Part shown: positions 16,527 to 24,978 of the stretch, one piece after another | How the letters are laid out: each line of letters starts with the position of its first letter | How positions within the stretch are numbered: position 1 is the stretch's first letter | Source: an uncultured Steroidobacter sp. | GTDB lineage: Bacteria > Pseudomonadota > Gammaproteobacteria > Steroidobacterales > Steroidobacteraceae | Assembly: GCA_946478975.1 (NCBI GenBank) | Contig: CAMLEO010000041.1 | Span: 1 to 34,222, forward strand | DNA length: 34,222 bases | Reading direction: 5' to 3' | Notes under the pieces: generated by a model | Databases searched by the model: none | What the model was told of the DNA's origin: nothing | What the model saw: only the letters and a program-made list of their open reading frames with translations | Translations under genes and position numbers: made by a program

Positions 16527-16564
16527 GCCGCTTGCACTCGGCGGGGTTGCCAAGTGCAAGCGGC
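16527..16564. terminator. Bidirectional terminator hairpin between convergent genes
   Basis: GCCGCTTGCACT (16527-16538) is perfectly complementary to AGTGCAAGCGGC (16553-16564). An inner GGC/GCC pair (16540-16542 with 16549-16551) extends the helix past a single mismatch. It sits in the 71-base gap between the stops of the membrane-protein gene and the metallo-beta-lactamase gene, where it can serve both strands. Confidence 0.75.
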
Positions 16565-16577
16565 AACGACGAATCAG

Positions 16578-17546
16578 TTATTCAGGCTTCCAAACATATC
16601 CCTCGCCGCGCTGCTCGAACGTGCCAACAGCGGGGTAGGGGAAGTGCACGGCATAGATCCGCTGCTTCTTGGCGGCGCTCTCTGCAATCAAATCGGCGCG
16701 GCTCTTCTGGGCCGTCGGCGCGTCGCTGTCGAACGCGATCGTCCAGTCAGGGCGCTGAACGGACACGACGTAGTGATGCGCGGTGTCGCCGATGTAGAGC
16801 AGCGAGCTCTCGCCGGTACCGATCAAATATCCTGAGTGGCCCGGCGTGTGACCGGCGATCGGCACCGCCTTGACGACGCCAGGGATCAATTCCGCGCCCG
16901 GTTCGAACGTGCTGACTTTCGGGCTGATCGCCTCGATCAGCTTCGCGAGCCGCGGATTGCCGGTGTTGGCCGCCATTTCCGCGGTCATCGACTTCAGGAA
17001 CGTCCATTCAGGCGCCGAGATATGAACGGTCGCGTTCGGAAACGCGAGCGCGCCGTCGGCGTCGATCAGCCCACCGATGTGATCGCCGTGTCCGTGTGAA
17101 ATGAAAATGTCGGTGATGCTTTGTGCCTGAATGCCCGCGTCCGCGAGCGACTTGCCGAGGTTGCCGGCGTTCGGGCCGAAGTTCGTGCCGGCGCCGGTGT
17201 CGAACAGCAGCGTGCGGTCGCTGGTCTTCACCAGCAGCGGGGAGATCGTCAGGCTCAGCTTGTCGCCGGGCAGGCCGTTGGCCGTGAGCACGGCAGCGAC
17301 GTCTTCGGGCTTCTTGCCGACGCCGATGACCTTGTTGTCGTTCGGTACTTCCAATCCGCCGTCGCGCAGGGCGATGGCGGAAAGCTCACCGATGCGGATC
17401 GAGCCAGGCACCGGGGCTTCGGTCTTGGCCGGCGCGGAACTCTGTTCCGCAGCGGGCGGCGACGATTCTTTGTGCGAGCAGGCGCTGAGCGCCAGCGTCG
17501 AGATCACGGCGAGCGCAAGCGACGCTCGAATAGAAGATTTCGGCAT
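16578..17546 (-). CDS. Lipoprotein of the metallo-beta-lactamase fold
   Basis: 322-aa predicted lipoprotein hydrolase of the MBL superfamily. The N-terminal signal ends in the lipobox LSAC with Cys23, and a Pro/Ala/Ser-rich linker (about 25-48) precedes the enzyme domain. Metal ligands are in place: HGHGDH (H151, H153, D155, H156), GHTPGH (H233), IGDTAHH (D254) and AVHFP (H301), so two metal ions can be bound. The sequence resembles the quorum-quenching/MBL-hydrolase group (DIFISHGHGDHIGG), but the substrate is unknown. Start ATG 17546 has GAGGAA upstream; the frame is open further, but without protein character. The location is the periplasmic face of a membrane. Confidence 0.92.
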   Translation of the reverse strand: MPKSSIRASLALAVISTLALSACSHKESSPPAAEQSSAPAKTEAPVPGSIRIGELSAIALRDGGLEVPNDNKVIGVGKKPEDVAAVLTANGLPGDKLSLTISPLLVKTSDRTLLFDTGAGTNFGPNAGNLGKSLADAGIQAQSITDIFISHGHGDHIGGLIDADGALAFPNATVHISAPEWTFLKSMTAEMAANTGNPRLAKLIEAISPKVSTFEPGAELIPGVVKAVPIAGHTPGHSGYLIGTGESSLLYIGDTAHHYVVSVQRPDWTIAFDSDAPTAQKSRADLIAESAAKKQRIYAVHFPYPAVGTFEQRGEGYVWKPE

Positions 17547-17816
17547 GCAAGTTCCTCGGTAACGGGCGTGCAAGTATAGGGGAGCGTTCAGGCCGACTGC
17601 ATGGGGTGCTCGCGCACGCCTGCACGTCACACATATATATAAGAGTGCGCGCCATGAGAGCCCGTGCCCGACGCTATTTAACACATATCGCCGAAAACGG
17701 ATTCAGCTAGCCCGCTGAACAGTGTTGTTCCCAGCCTGAGACGTGCCCGTTCGACGACACTGAGAGATTCATCACGCCGACTGGTTGACATAGTGATGCA
17801 TCTTTCGCCCCGCGCG

Positions 17817-17906
17817 ATTTTGACAAAGGCAAAACCACCGAAAGGTGGCGACGCAAAGTCTCCGGTCTAACGGGCTCACGCCCCACGATAGCGGGACCGC
17901 CAAATT
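17817..17906 (+). promoter_or_regulatory. Cyclic di-GMP-I (GEMM) riboswitch
   Basis: The sequence carries the conserved GEMM-I parts in order. These are AAAGGCAAAACC; a CCACC/GGTGG stem (17835-17839 with 17844-17848) capped by the hallmark GAAA tetraloop; the invariant GACGCAAAG (17850-17858); then TCCGGTCTAA with the tetraloop-receptor partner ACGATAGCGGGACCG. The second stem pairs CGGTC (17863-17867) with GACCG (17895-17899) and GGGC (17872-17875) with GCCC (17880-17883). P1 can form from TTTG (17819-17822) and CAAA (17901-17904). The only plus-strand genes downstream are those of the ExbB/ExbD/TPR run, beginning 345 bases later. A possible promoter is weak: TTGACA at 17785 without a good -10, or CATAGT at 17789 as a -10. 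Confidence 0.9.
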
Positions 17907-17920
17907 TAGAGCCCCTTGGC
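17899..17920 (+). promoter_or_regulatory. Candidate expression platform of the c-di-GMP riboswitch
   Basis: GCCAA (17899-17903) can pair with TTGGC (17916-17920). This uses the same bases that would form the 3' side of the riboswitch P1 stem, so the two structures exclude each other. The segment after it (TGCCTTGTCTGTTT) is moderately T-rich. The hairpin is short, so the on/off sense cannot be deduced safely. A further hairpin, GTTTGC/GCAAAC, lies at 17931-17947. Confidence 0.3.
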
Positions 17921-18251
17921 TGCCTTGTCTGTTTGCATGAAGCAAACGTATCGCGCGGAAGATGAGGAAGCAATGAGTCAACGGATTGATCGAATTTGGA
18001 GCCGACACCAGGAGCACCTGCTCTTGGGACCTTTGCCCAGGTCGAGCCACGCTCGCTGTCGCGGACTCCTGAAGCTTTCTCCTCCTCGACCAACCTTTCC
18101 GGTACCGCCCGTCTGCCGCTGTCGGCGCGCATGCGATGCATGCGTCTGCTCAGTTCGCAAATTCGGGCTTTAACGATTCGAGAGCGGTCGCGATGCGCGC
18201 TGCGCACTTGCGACGCACTGTTCATGATTCGTGCTGGATGGGTAGTCGCAC
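17907..18251 (+). other. Long leader between riboswitch and first gene
   Basis: 345 bases with no gene I can support. A 67-codon frame from ATG 17972 with an AGGAAG in front exists, but it encodes a Cys/Arg-rich peptide without features. The distance is unusually long for a riboswitch-controlled gene. It might hold an unrecognised leader peptide, RNA element or decayed gene. Confidence 0.4.
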
Positions 18252-18767
18252 ATGACGAGAAAAGTTTGGATCGTGGTATTCGCTCTGCTGAGCACGCTCG
18301 GCAGCGCTGTGGTCCTTGCGGACGACAGCTACCGCGAGCAAATGAAAGGTCTGGACGAGCAGGTGCAGGAGGTCAAGTCCGACGTCCTGAGCATCGCTGC
18401 CGAGTTGAAGCGTCTCGAAGAGCGCCTGCTCTATCCGTCCAACACGCACCTCGCGGTGTTCGTCGAACTCGTCGATCACGACACGCTGCGCCTGGACTCG
18501 GTGCGCATTCAGATCGACGGTGCGCCGGTCGCACACTCGATCTACAGCTTCAAAGAGCTCGAAGCGCTGCAGAAGGGCGGCGTGCAGCGGATCTACACCG
18601 GCAATGTTTCCACCGGCGCGCACCAGATCGAAGTCGCGATCGCCGGCAAGCTCGATAGCGGCAAGGACTACGCGCGCACCGAACATTTCGAATTCACCAA
18701 GGGCATCGAGCCGAAGCTGCTCGGCGTGACCTTGGGCTCCAGCGAATTGAAGCTCGGAGACTGGTGA
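18252..18767 (+). CDS. Small exported protein with a coiled coil, first gene of the c-di-GMP-controlled run
   Basis: 171-aa protein with a signal peptide (MTRKVWIVVFALLSTLGSAVVLA, cut near residue 23), a short amphipathic coiled coil (about 30-57, MKGLDEQVQEVKSDVLSIAAELKRLEERL) and a beta-rich domain (about 63-171; LAVFVELVDHDTLRLDSVRIQIDG, YTGNVSTGAHQIEVAIAG, EHFEFTKG). The last part looks like an immunoglobulin- or PEGA-like surface domain. No catalytic motif is seen. It is separated from the next gene by three bases and so is very probably in the same operon. I infer an envelope scaffold or adaptor role from its neighbours only. Confidence 0.8.
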   Translation: MTRKVWIVVFALLSTLGSAVVLADDSYREQMKGLDEQVQEVKSDVLSIAAELKRLEERLLYPSNTHLAVFVELVDHDTLRLDSVRIQIDGAPVAHSIYSFKELEALQKGGVQRIYTGNVSTGAHQIEVAIAGKLDSGKDYARTEHFEFTKGIEPKLLGVTLGSSELKLGDW

Positions 18768-18770
18768 GCA

Positions 18771-20669
18771 ATGCCACGCCTGCTCACTCATCTGCTGGGA
18801 CTGACGCTCGCCGGCGTGCTGGCGGCGGAGCCGTGTACGGCCCGCGACCTGCGGGATTTGTACTTCGGCGAAGCGCTGTACTACGCGAACCAGGGCCATT
18901 ACTTCGAGGCGCTGGAGCGGCTCGACACCGAGCTCGGCCAGCATCACGGCCTCGATGAGCCGCAGCGCGACTCGTTGTACTTCCACATTGGCGAAGCCGA
19001 GTTCTCGGTCGGCGACTTCGAGCTGTACTACCGCATGCATCATCGCGCCGGCCGCGCGATCAAGGCGGTGCTCGAAGGCGCCGTCGACGAGCAAGTGCGC
19101 AACGAAGCGGCCTTTCGCCTCGCCCGCATTCATTTCCAGAAAGACCAGGCGAGCGATGCGTTGAACGCGCTCGATCGCATCAACGGCAAGATCCCCGAGC
19201 GCATCGCCGATGACGTCGAGTTCCTGCGCGCGAACGTTTACATGGCGCTGGGCCGTCCGTCGGATGCCGCCGCCGTGCTCAAACGTTTGCAGGGCGCGAA
19301 GTCGCTGACGGGTTTTGCCGAGTACAACCTCGGCATCGCGTTGTTGCAACAGGATCAGAAGCCCGCGGCGATCCTGCAGCTCGACAAGGCCGGGCAGTTG
19401 AGCGTCACCGACGCGGGGCCGCTCGCGATTCGTGACAAGTCGAACATGCTGCTCGGCAAGCTCATGCTCGAATCGAACGACTTCGTGCATGCGCAGGGCT
19501 ATTTCGATCGCGTGCGCCTGGAAGGTCCGTTCTCCAACCAGGCGCTGCTGAGCGCCGGCTGGGCCTATGTGAATACGCAGAACTTCGAACGAGCCTTGGT
19601 GCCCTGGGGCATGCTCGCGAAGCGCGAAGAAACCGACGCCGCCGTGCAGGAAGCGAAACTCGCGCTGCCTTACGCGTACAGCAAGTTGAACGTGCACGGC
19701 CGCGCAGCGGTGTTGTATGGCGATGCGCTGAAGTCGTTCGGCGAAGAGCTGCAGAAAGTCGACGCGTCGATCAAGAGCATTCGCGAAGGCAAGTTTCTGA
19801 AGGCGCTGGTGCGCGGAGAAATCCAGCAGGACAAGTCCTGGGTGATTCGCCTGCGCACGCTGCCGGACGCGCCGGAAACGTTTTATCTGATGCAGCTGAT
19901 GGCTTCGCACGATTTCCAGACGGCGTTGCAGAACTATCTGGACCTGGAAGAGCTGCGCGCCAAGACCGAAGGCTGGCAGAAGAGCCTCGATGCCTTCGAC
20001 GACATGATCCGCCTGCGCCGCCAGAACTACGAGCCGCTGCTGCCGCAGATCGATGCGCAGTTTCGTGAGCTCGATACGCAGATCCGTTTCCGCAAGCAGC
20101 AGCGCGATCACCTGCAGGCTCGCCTGCAGCGGCTGCTGATCGAGCCGCGCCCGGACCTGCTCGCGACCGCCGATGAGCGCATCGAGTTGGAAACGATTAG
20201 AAACATCGAGCGCGCCTTGCACGATGCCACCGGCCCTGAAGTGCCCGAACTCACGCAGCGTCTGCGCCGGGTGAAAGGCACGATGACCTGGTCGCTGTAT
20301 TCCAACTACGCAGAGCGTCTGACCGAAGCGCACGCGCACTTGAAAGCGCTGAACGCCGATCTCGCCGTGATGAACGATCGCTACCAGGAATTCGTGCGCG
20401 CTCGCCAGGCAGCCGTGCACAGCTACATGGGCTACGACGACTCCATCGCTCGCCTGCGCACGCACTCGCGCGAGGCGTTGCAGAACGTCAATCAGTTGAT
20501 GAACCGGCAGGGTCACTTGATCGAAACCGTCGCCATCAGCGAGCTGAAGTCGCGCCAGGAGCGCCTCATCGCGTACCAGACGCAGGCGCGCTACGCGGTT
20601 GCGGATAGTTACGACCGCGCGACTAAAACTCAGGCCCAGAAGCCGGAAGGCAACGGAGTCAGCCAGTGA
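18771..20669 (+). CDS. 632-aa periplasmic TPR-repeat protein
   Basis: Exported protein (signal sequence about 1-24) with many helical repeats of the tetratricopeptide type. Examples are YFGEALYYANQGHYFEALERLDTELG, EAAFRLARIHFQKDQASDALNALDRI, AEYNLGIALLQQDQKPAAILQLDKA, DKSNMLLGKLMLESNDFVHAQGYFDRV and LLSAGWAYVNTQNFERALVPWG. The last third (about 400-610) is long, charged helix (RFRKQQRDHLQARLQRLL, ALNADLAVMNDRYQEFVRARQ), probably coiled coil. TPR arrays bind partner proteins, so a scaffold in the envelope is likely. GGAG at 18756-18759 serves the ATG at 18771. Its stop overlaps the start of the next gene (TGATG), implying coupled translation. Confidence 0.88.
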   Translation: MPRLLTHLLGLTLAGVLAAEPCTARDLRDLYFGEALYYANQGHYFEALERLDTELGQHHGLDEPQRDSLYFHIGEAEFSVGDFELYYRMHHRAGRAIKAVLEGAVDEQVRNEAAFRLARIHFQKDQASDALNALDRINGKIPERIADDVEFLRANVYMALGRPSDAAAVLKRLQGAKSLTGFAEYNLGIALLQQDQKPAAILQLDKAGQLSVTDAGPLAIRDKSNMLLGKLMLESNDFVHAQGYFDRVRLEGPFSNQALLSAGWAYVNTQNFERALVPWGMLAKREETDAAVQEAKLALPYAYSKLNVHGRAAVLYGDALKSFGEELQKVDASIKSIREGKFLKALVRGEIQQDKSWVIRLRTLPDAPETFYLMQLMASHDFQTALQNYLDLEELRAKTEGWQKSLDAFDDMIRLRRQNYEPLLPQIDAQFRELDTQIRFRKQQRDHLQARLQRLLIEPRPDLLATADERIELETIRNIERALHDATGPEVPELTQRLRRVKGTMTWSLYSNYAERLTEAHAHLKALNADLAVMNDRYQEFVRARQAAVHSYMGYDDSIARLRTHSREALQNVNQLMNRQGHLIETVAISELKSRQERLIAYQTQARYAVADSYDRATKTQAQKPEGNGVSQ

Positions 20670-23600
20670 TGCGCCCGTCACGTATCGCGCTCGTTGTTTC
20701 CATGACGCTGCTGGTCGCGTGTTCCGGCGTTGCGCGCAAGGACACGTTGGCGACGTTGCACGACATTCCCGCGGACACGCAGGACGTGCACGTCGAAGGC
20801 GGCCTGGAAGCGGCGATGCAGAGCTATCAGCGTTTCCTGGAAGAAACGCCGGAGAGCGAGCGCTCGGCCGAGGCGATGCGGCGCCTGGCGGACCTGAAGA
20901 TCGAAAAGGAATATGGCATCAACGGCGACGGCGAGTTGAAAGAGCTGCCGGCGCCGAAGGATCTGCCGCAGCCCGTGTCTGCCACCGCCGGCAGTGATAC
21001 GCGCGTGGCCGCGAATGTCGGCGGCACGCCGGTGGGATCGGAGCGCGATCTCGAACAGCGCGCCAGCGCCGAACAGCACGTTGCGTCTGCTGAAGATCTC
21101 CTGCAGGGCCCGCAGCTCCCCGAAGACATCAAGGACGACCTCGCCAAGGCGGGGCCGCTGGAAGCGATTCAGCTCTACGATCGCCTGCTCGCGAAATATC
21201 CTTCGCACGAGCACAACGACCGCGTGCTGTATCAGAAAGCGCGTGCGTATGACGAGCTCGGTCGCACGACCGAGGCGATGCAGGTCATGGATCAGCTGAT
21301 CGCCGCCTATCCGAACTCGCGCTACATCGACGAACTGCTGTTCCGTCGCGGCGAACATTTCTTTGCGCGCAAGAAATATCGCGATGCCGAGTCTTCCTAC
21401 GAGCGCATCGTCGCGATGGGCCCGGCGTCCGAGTACTACGAGCTCGGGCTCTACAAGCTCGGCTGGGCGCTCTACAAGCAGGATATGTATGACGAGGCGC
21501 TGCATCGATACGTCGCGCTGCTCGACTACAAGGTCTCGGTGGGCTACGACTTCGACGCCAAGCACGAAGAGGGCGACGAGCGCCGCATCGCCGATACGTT
21601 CGACATCATCAGCCTGAGCTTCTCGAACTTGGGCGGCCCGCAGGTCGTGCAGGAGTACTTCACGACCAACGGCAAGCGCGGCTACGAAGATCGCGTGTAT
21701 CGCAACCTCGGCGAGTATTACCTCACCAAGCTGCGTTATCACGACGCTGCGAAGTCGTACAACACCTTCATCGCGCAGTACCCGCTGCATCGCCGCTCGC
21801 CGCATTTCAGCATGCGCGTGATCGAGATCTATGAGACCGGCCGCTTCCCGCAGCTGGTGCTCGACTCCAAGAAGGCGTTCGCGAGCGCCTATGGCTTGAA
21901 TGCCGAGTACTGGCGCCACTTCGACGTGAAGGAATCGCCGGAAGTGCTGAGCTACTTGAAGGGCAACCTCAAGGACCTCGCGAACCACTATCACGCGCAG
22001 TACCAGAACGCGCAGCCGACGGACAAGAACGTCGAGCAGGTCAAGCTCGCCAGCTACACGGAGGCAACCCGCTGGTATCGCGAGTACATTGACTCGTTCC
22101 GCGCCGACCCCGAAACGCCGGCGATGAACTATCAGCTCGCCGACCTGATGCTGGAGAACAAAGACTTTGCCGTGGCGGCAAATGAGTACCAGCGCACAGC
22201 TTATGAATATCCCCCTCACGAGCGTGCATCTGCGGCCGGCTACGCTGCGATCTACGCCCATAGAGAAAACCTGAAGGTCGTGAGCGAGGCGAACAAGCTC
22301 GCCGCACGCCGGGACACGGTCGCCAGCTCCTTGAAATTCGCCGATACCTTTCCGGAGCACGAACACGCCGCTGTGGTGTTGGGCGCGGCCGCTGACGATC
22401 TGTATGACATGAAAGACTTCGCACCGGCGTTGAGTGCCGGCCGCAAATTGATCGAGCGCTATCCGGGCGCCGCTGCGCCTGTGCGCCGCTCGGCCTGGAT
22501 GGTCGTTGCGCATTCTTCGCTCGAACTCGCGGATTACCCGAACGCTGAAGGCGCGTACGCGCGTGTGCTCGAACTCACGCCCACGCAGGATGAGTCGTAT
22601 GCCGGCCTGGTCGAGAACCTGGCGGCGGCGATCTACAAGCAGGGCGAGCAGGCGAACGAGCAGGGCAACTATCGCGCGGCCGCTGATCATTTCCTGCGCA
22701 TCAAACAAGCGGCGCCGACGGCGAAGATTCGTGCGGCCGCCGAGTACGATGCCGGCGCGGCGCTGATTCGTTTGGAAGATTGGACCGCGGCGGCGAACGT
22801 GCTCGATGCGTTCCGTCAGACCTATCCGGAGCACGAACTGCAGAAGGAAGCGACCAAGCAGATCGCGCTCGTGTATCGCAAGGCCGGTCAGTTGTCGCGC
22901 TCGGCGCAGGAATACGAGCGGGTCGCGGTCGAGTCCGAGAATCCGGAGCTGCGTGCCGAGGCGCTGCTGCTCGCGGGTCAGTTGTATCAAGAAGCGTCCG
23001 ATGCGGATCGCGCGCTCGCGACGTACTCGCGTTACGTCGAGCAGTTCCCGAAGCCGGTCGAAGCGGCGGTGGAAACGCGCTTCAAGATCGCGCAGATCTA
23101 CCAGAGCAAGCACGATCTCACGCAGTACCACGCGCAGCTGGAGCAGATCGTCAAGACGGACGCGACGGCCGGTGCAGAGCGCACGGCACGCACCCGTTTC
23201 CTCGCCGCTCAGTCCGGCCTGGTGTTGGCGCAGCGTTTGTATGAAAGCTTCGCGGAGCTCAAGCTCACGCAGCCGTTCGAGCAGAGCCTGGAAGAAAAGC
23301 AGCGTCGCATGACTGCGGCCACTAACGCCTTCGGCCAGCTGGTCGATTATCGAATCGGCGAGATCACCGCGGCGGCGACGTTCTACCTGGGCGAAATCTA
23401 TTCCGGCTTCAGCCGCGCGATGCGCGAGTCGGAGCGTCCGTCGAATCTCTCAGGTGCGAAGCTGCGCGATTACGAAGATGCGCTCGACGAGGAAGCGTTC
23501 CCGTTCGAGGAGAAGGCGATCAAGGTGCACGAGAAGAACCTCGAGCTCATGACTGCCGACAAGCTCTACAACAAGTGGATCGAGCAGAGCCTGGCGCGCC

Positions 23601-23830
23601 TGGCGCAGTTGATGCCCGGCCGCTATGCGAAGACCGAGATCAGCAGCGGCTATCTCGCGTCGATCGACCGCTACGCGTATCGCTCGCCCTCGTATCACGA
23701 ACCGGCCCCGGCGGTCGCGGATGACACCGCGTCTGCGGGCCTGTCGGCGCAGCAAGTCGTGCCGACGGCGTTGAAGCCGATGGCGGAGAAGACTGTATCG
23801 ACGGGAGGCACCAATGCGACGACGTACTGA
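20669..23830 (+). CDS. 1053-aa TPR-repeat lipoprotein
   Basis: Large lipoprotein with the lipobox LVAC (Cys18 after cleavage of MRPSRIALVVSMTLLVA). The mature protein is almost entirely TPR-like helical hairpins from about 45 to 960, many with the 'YP' ending typical of TPR_6/BamD-like repeats: QLYDRLLAKYPSHEH, QVMDQLIAAYPNSRY, AKSYNTFIAQYPLHRR, AGRKLIERYPGAA, LDAFRQTYPEHE, YSRYVEQFPKP. The C-terminal tail (about 970-1053) is low-complexity Pro/Ala/Thr. ATG 20669 is used; GTG 20666 is in frame. It likely acts as an outer-membrane-anchored scaffold. It overlaps the next gene by 17 bases. Confidence 0.9.
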   Translation: MRPSRIALVVSMTLLVACSGVARKDTLATLHDIPADTQDVHVEGGLEAAMQSYQRFLEETPESERSAEAMRRLADLKIEKEYGINGDGELKELPAPKDLPQPVSATAGSDTRVAANVGGTPVGSERDLEQRASAEQHVASAEDLLQGPQLPEDIKDDLAKAGPLEAIQLYDRLLAKYPSHEHNDRVLYQKARAYDELGRTTEAMQVMDQLIAAYPNSRYIDELLFRRGEHFFARKKYRDAESSYERIVAMGPASEYYELGLYKLGWALYKQDMYDEALHRYVALLDYKVSVGYDFDAKHEEGDERRIADTFDIISLSFSNLGGPQVVQEYFTTNGKRGYEDRVYRNLGEYYLTKLRYHDAAKSYNTFIAQYPLHRRSPHFSMRVIEIYETGRFPQLVLDSKKAFASAYGLNAEYWRHFDVKESPEVLSYLKGNLKDLANHYHAQYQNAQPTDKNVEQVKLASYTEATRWYREYIDSFRADPETPAMNYQLADLMLENKDFAVAANEYQRTAYEYPPHERASAAGYAAIYAHRENLKVVSEANKLAARRDTVASSLKFADTFPEHEHAAVVLGAAADDLYDMKDFAPALSAGRKLIERYPGAAAPVRRSAWMVVAHSSLELADYPNAEGAYARVLELTPTQDESYAGLVENLAAAIYKQGEQANEQGNYRAAADHFLRIKQAAPTAKIRAAAEYDAGAALIRLEDWTAAANVLDAFRQTYPEHELQKEATKQIALVYRKAGQLSRSAQEYERVAVESENPELRAEALLLAGQLYQEASDADRALATYSRYVEQFPKPVEAAVETRFKIAQIYQSKHDLTQYHAQLEQIVKTDATAGAERTARTRFLAAQSGLVLAQRLYESFAELKLTQPFEQSLEEKQRRMTAATNAFGQLVDYRIGEITAAATFYLGEIYSGFSRAMRESERPSNLSGAKLRDYEDALDEEAFPFEEKAIKVHEKNLELMTADKLYNKWIEQSLARLAQLMPGRYAKTEISSGYLASIDRYAYRSPSYHEPAPAVADDTASAGLSAQQVVPTALKPMAEKTVSTGGTNATTY

Positions 23831-24455
23831 CGCGTGGCTGGCGTGTGCCGTTGCGTTGGCGCTGTCGGCGTGCTCGTCGTCGCCGACGAAGCCGCAGGCG
23901 CAGCGCACGCCGGAGAAACAAGTTGCACGCATTCAGATCCAGCAGGATCCGGGCGGCTTTTCGATCATCGAAGAAGTGAACGTCGATCCCGCGATCCGAG
24001 CGGAGTACGACAGCGCCATTCGCATGCTCGAACAGAATCAGTACGAGCAGGGCATTGCCGCGCTCAAGAAGGTTTCACAAGAAGTTCCTGGGGTGACGGC
24101 TGTGCACATCGATCTCGGCATTGCTTACAGCCGCGCGGGCGACCTGGAGAACGCCGAGGCCAGCTTGTTACAGGCGCTCGCGATCAATCCCAAACATCCC
24201 ATTGCGCATAACGAGCTCGGCATGGTGAAGCGCAAGAAGGGCGATTTTGCAGGCGCACGCGCGAGCTACGAGCAGGCGCTGGCGTTGCATCCGACGTTTC
24301 ATTTCGCTCAGCGCAATCTGGCCATTCTGTGCGACCTGTATCTCGCCGACCGCGAGTGTGCGCTCTCGAACTATGAAGCGTACCTGCGCAGCGCGCCCGA
24401 CGATCAGGACGCTGTGAAATGGCTGGCCGACCTGCGCAGTCGCCCGGCTCGCTAG
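23814..24455 (+). CDS. 213-aa TPR lipoprotein
   Basis: Lipoprotein with lipobox LSAC (Cys20) and three or four canonical TPRs between about 63 and 205: YDSAIRMLEQNQYEQGIAALKKVSQEVP, AVHIDLGIAYSRAGDLENAEASLLQALAINPKHP, AHNELGMVKRKKGDFAGARASYEQALALHPTFH, ALSNYEAYLRSAPDDQDA. ATG 23814 has a strong GGGAGG five bases upstream and starts within the end of the preceding gene. Size and layout resemble PilF/NlpI-type TPR lipoproteins, but the neighbourhood points to the ExbB/ExbD machine rather than pili. Confidence 0.88.
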   Translation: MRRRTDAWLACAVALALSACSSSPTKPQAQRTPEKQVARIQIQQDPGGFSIIEEVNVDPAIRAEYDSAIRMLEQNQYEQGIAALKKVSQEVPGVTAVHIDLGIAYSRAGDLENAEASLLQALAINPKHPIAHNELGMVKRKKGDFAGARASYEQALALHPTFHFAQRNLAILCDLYLADRECALSNYEAYLRSAPDDQDAVKWLADLRSRPAR

Positions 24456-24464
24456 GAGATACCT

Positions 24465-24932
24465 ATGTCACGTCACATGGTCACCGCGTTGATTCTGCTC
24501 GCGTCCGCGACGAGTGCGATCCATGCGCAGGCTGCGCCGGACGCGCAGCGCGCGCCCAACGCAAGCGCTGCTCAAGACGCCCAGGGCGAGACCGCTGCGC
24601 CTTCGAAATCCGGCGCCGCCGCGAAGCGGCAGGCGAAAACCGCGGCGAAGGCGAGCGATGACCTTGCGAATACGGCTGCCGCCGAGAGCGATGACGCCGC
24701 CAAGGTCGATGGCAACGCAGCCAGCAAGGACGAGGTCAAGACGCTCTCGGGTATTTCCATCCTGGGCAACCAGGAAGCGCCGAAGTCGCTGGTCATCGTG
24801 CCGTGGAAGAGCTCGGAGATCGGCGACATGCCGGGCCTGTCGCGGCTGCTCGATGACTCCGTGCAACCCATCGATAAGGAGGTCTTCATGCGTGAGTTGG
24901 ACTACTACGAAATCCGGTCGAGCTCGCGGTAA
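24465..24932 (+). CDS. Small exported protein of unknown function
   Basis: 155 aa: a signal peptide (about 1-21, ending in AIHAQA), an Ala/Lys/Asp-rich disordered linker (about 22-90), and a compact C-terminal stretch that looks conserved (LSGISILGNQEAPKSLVIVPWKSSE, then LSRLLDDSVQPIDKEVFMRELDYYE). The last segment carries the most information and is probably the functional, partner-binding part. No named domain is recognised. AGGAG (24454-24458) overlaps the stop of the preceding gene and serves ATG 24465. Position directly before exbB suggests a periplasmic accessory of the proton channel. Confidence 0.75.
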   Translation: MSRHMVTALILLASATSAIHAQAAPDAQRAPNASAAQDAQGETAAPSKSGAAAKRQAKTAAKASDDLANTAAAESDDAAKVDGNAASKDEVKTLSGISILGNQEAPKSLVIVPWKSSEIGDMPGLSRLLDDSVQPIDKEVFMRELDYYEIRSSSR

Positions 24933-24978
24933 TCGCGCGCCTGCCATCGCTATTCCATTTCGTTCCAGAGGTTTTGTC

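Noticed and set aside
17620..17700. AT-rich TATATATAA stretch as a promoter for the riboswitch operon
   Set aside because: It has no well-spaced -35 and lies about 190 bases before the aptamer; it might equally belong to the divergent metallo-beta-lactamase gene.
18100..18200. Plus-strand peptide with a faint LuxR-like LTIRER motif in the leader
   Set aside because: Only six residues match and the rest of a helix-turn-helix is absent; too weak to call a pseudogene.
17707..18225. 172-codon minus-strand frame over the riboswitch and leader
   Set aside because: It runs antisense through a strongly conserved RNA motif, has no domain and shows a non-protein-like composition.
18222..23131. Two minus-strand open frames of more than 800 codons opposite the TPR genes
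   Set aside because: Composition is dominated by Arg, Leu, Gln and Val with no domain; they arise from high GC at third positions of the real TPR genes, which show lipoboxes, ribosome binding sites and repeat motifs.
24514..24978. N-terminal extension of the ExbB frame upstream of GTG 24979
   Set aside because: The extension is Arg/Ser/Pro-rich and overlaps, in another frame, the exported 155-aa protein. The GTG at 24979 has a good ribosome binding site and gives a normal ExbB length.
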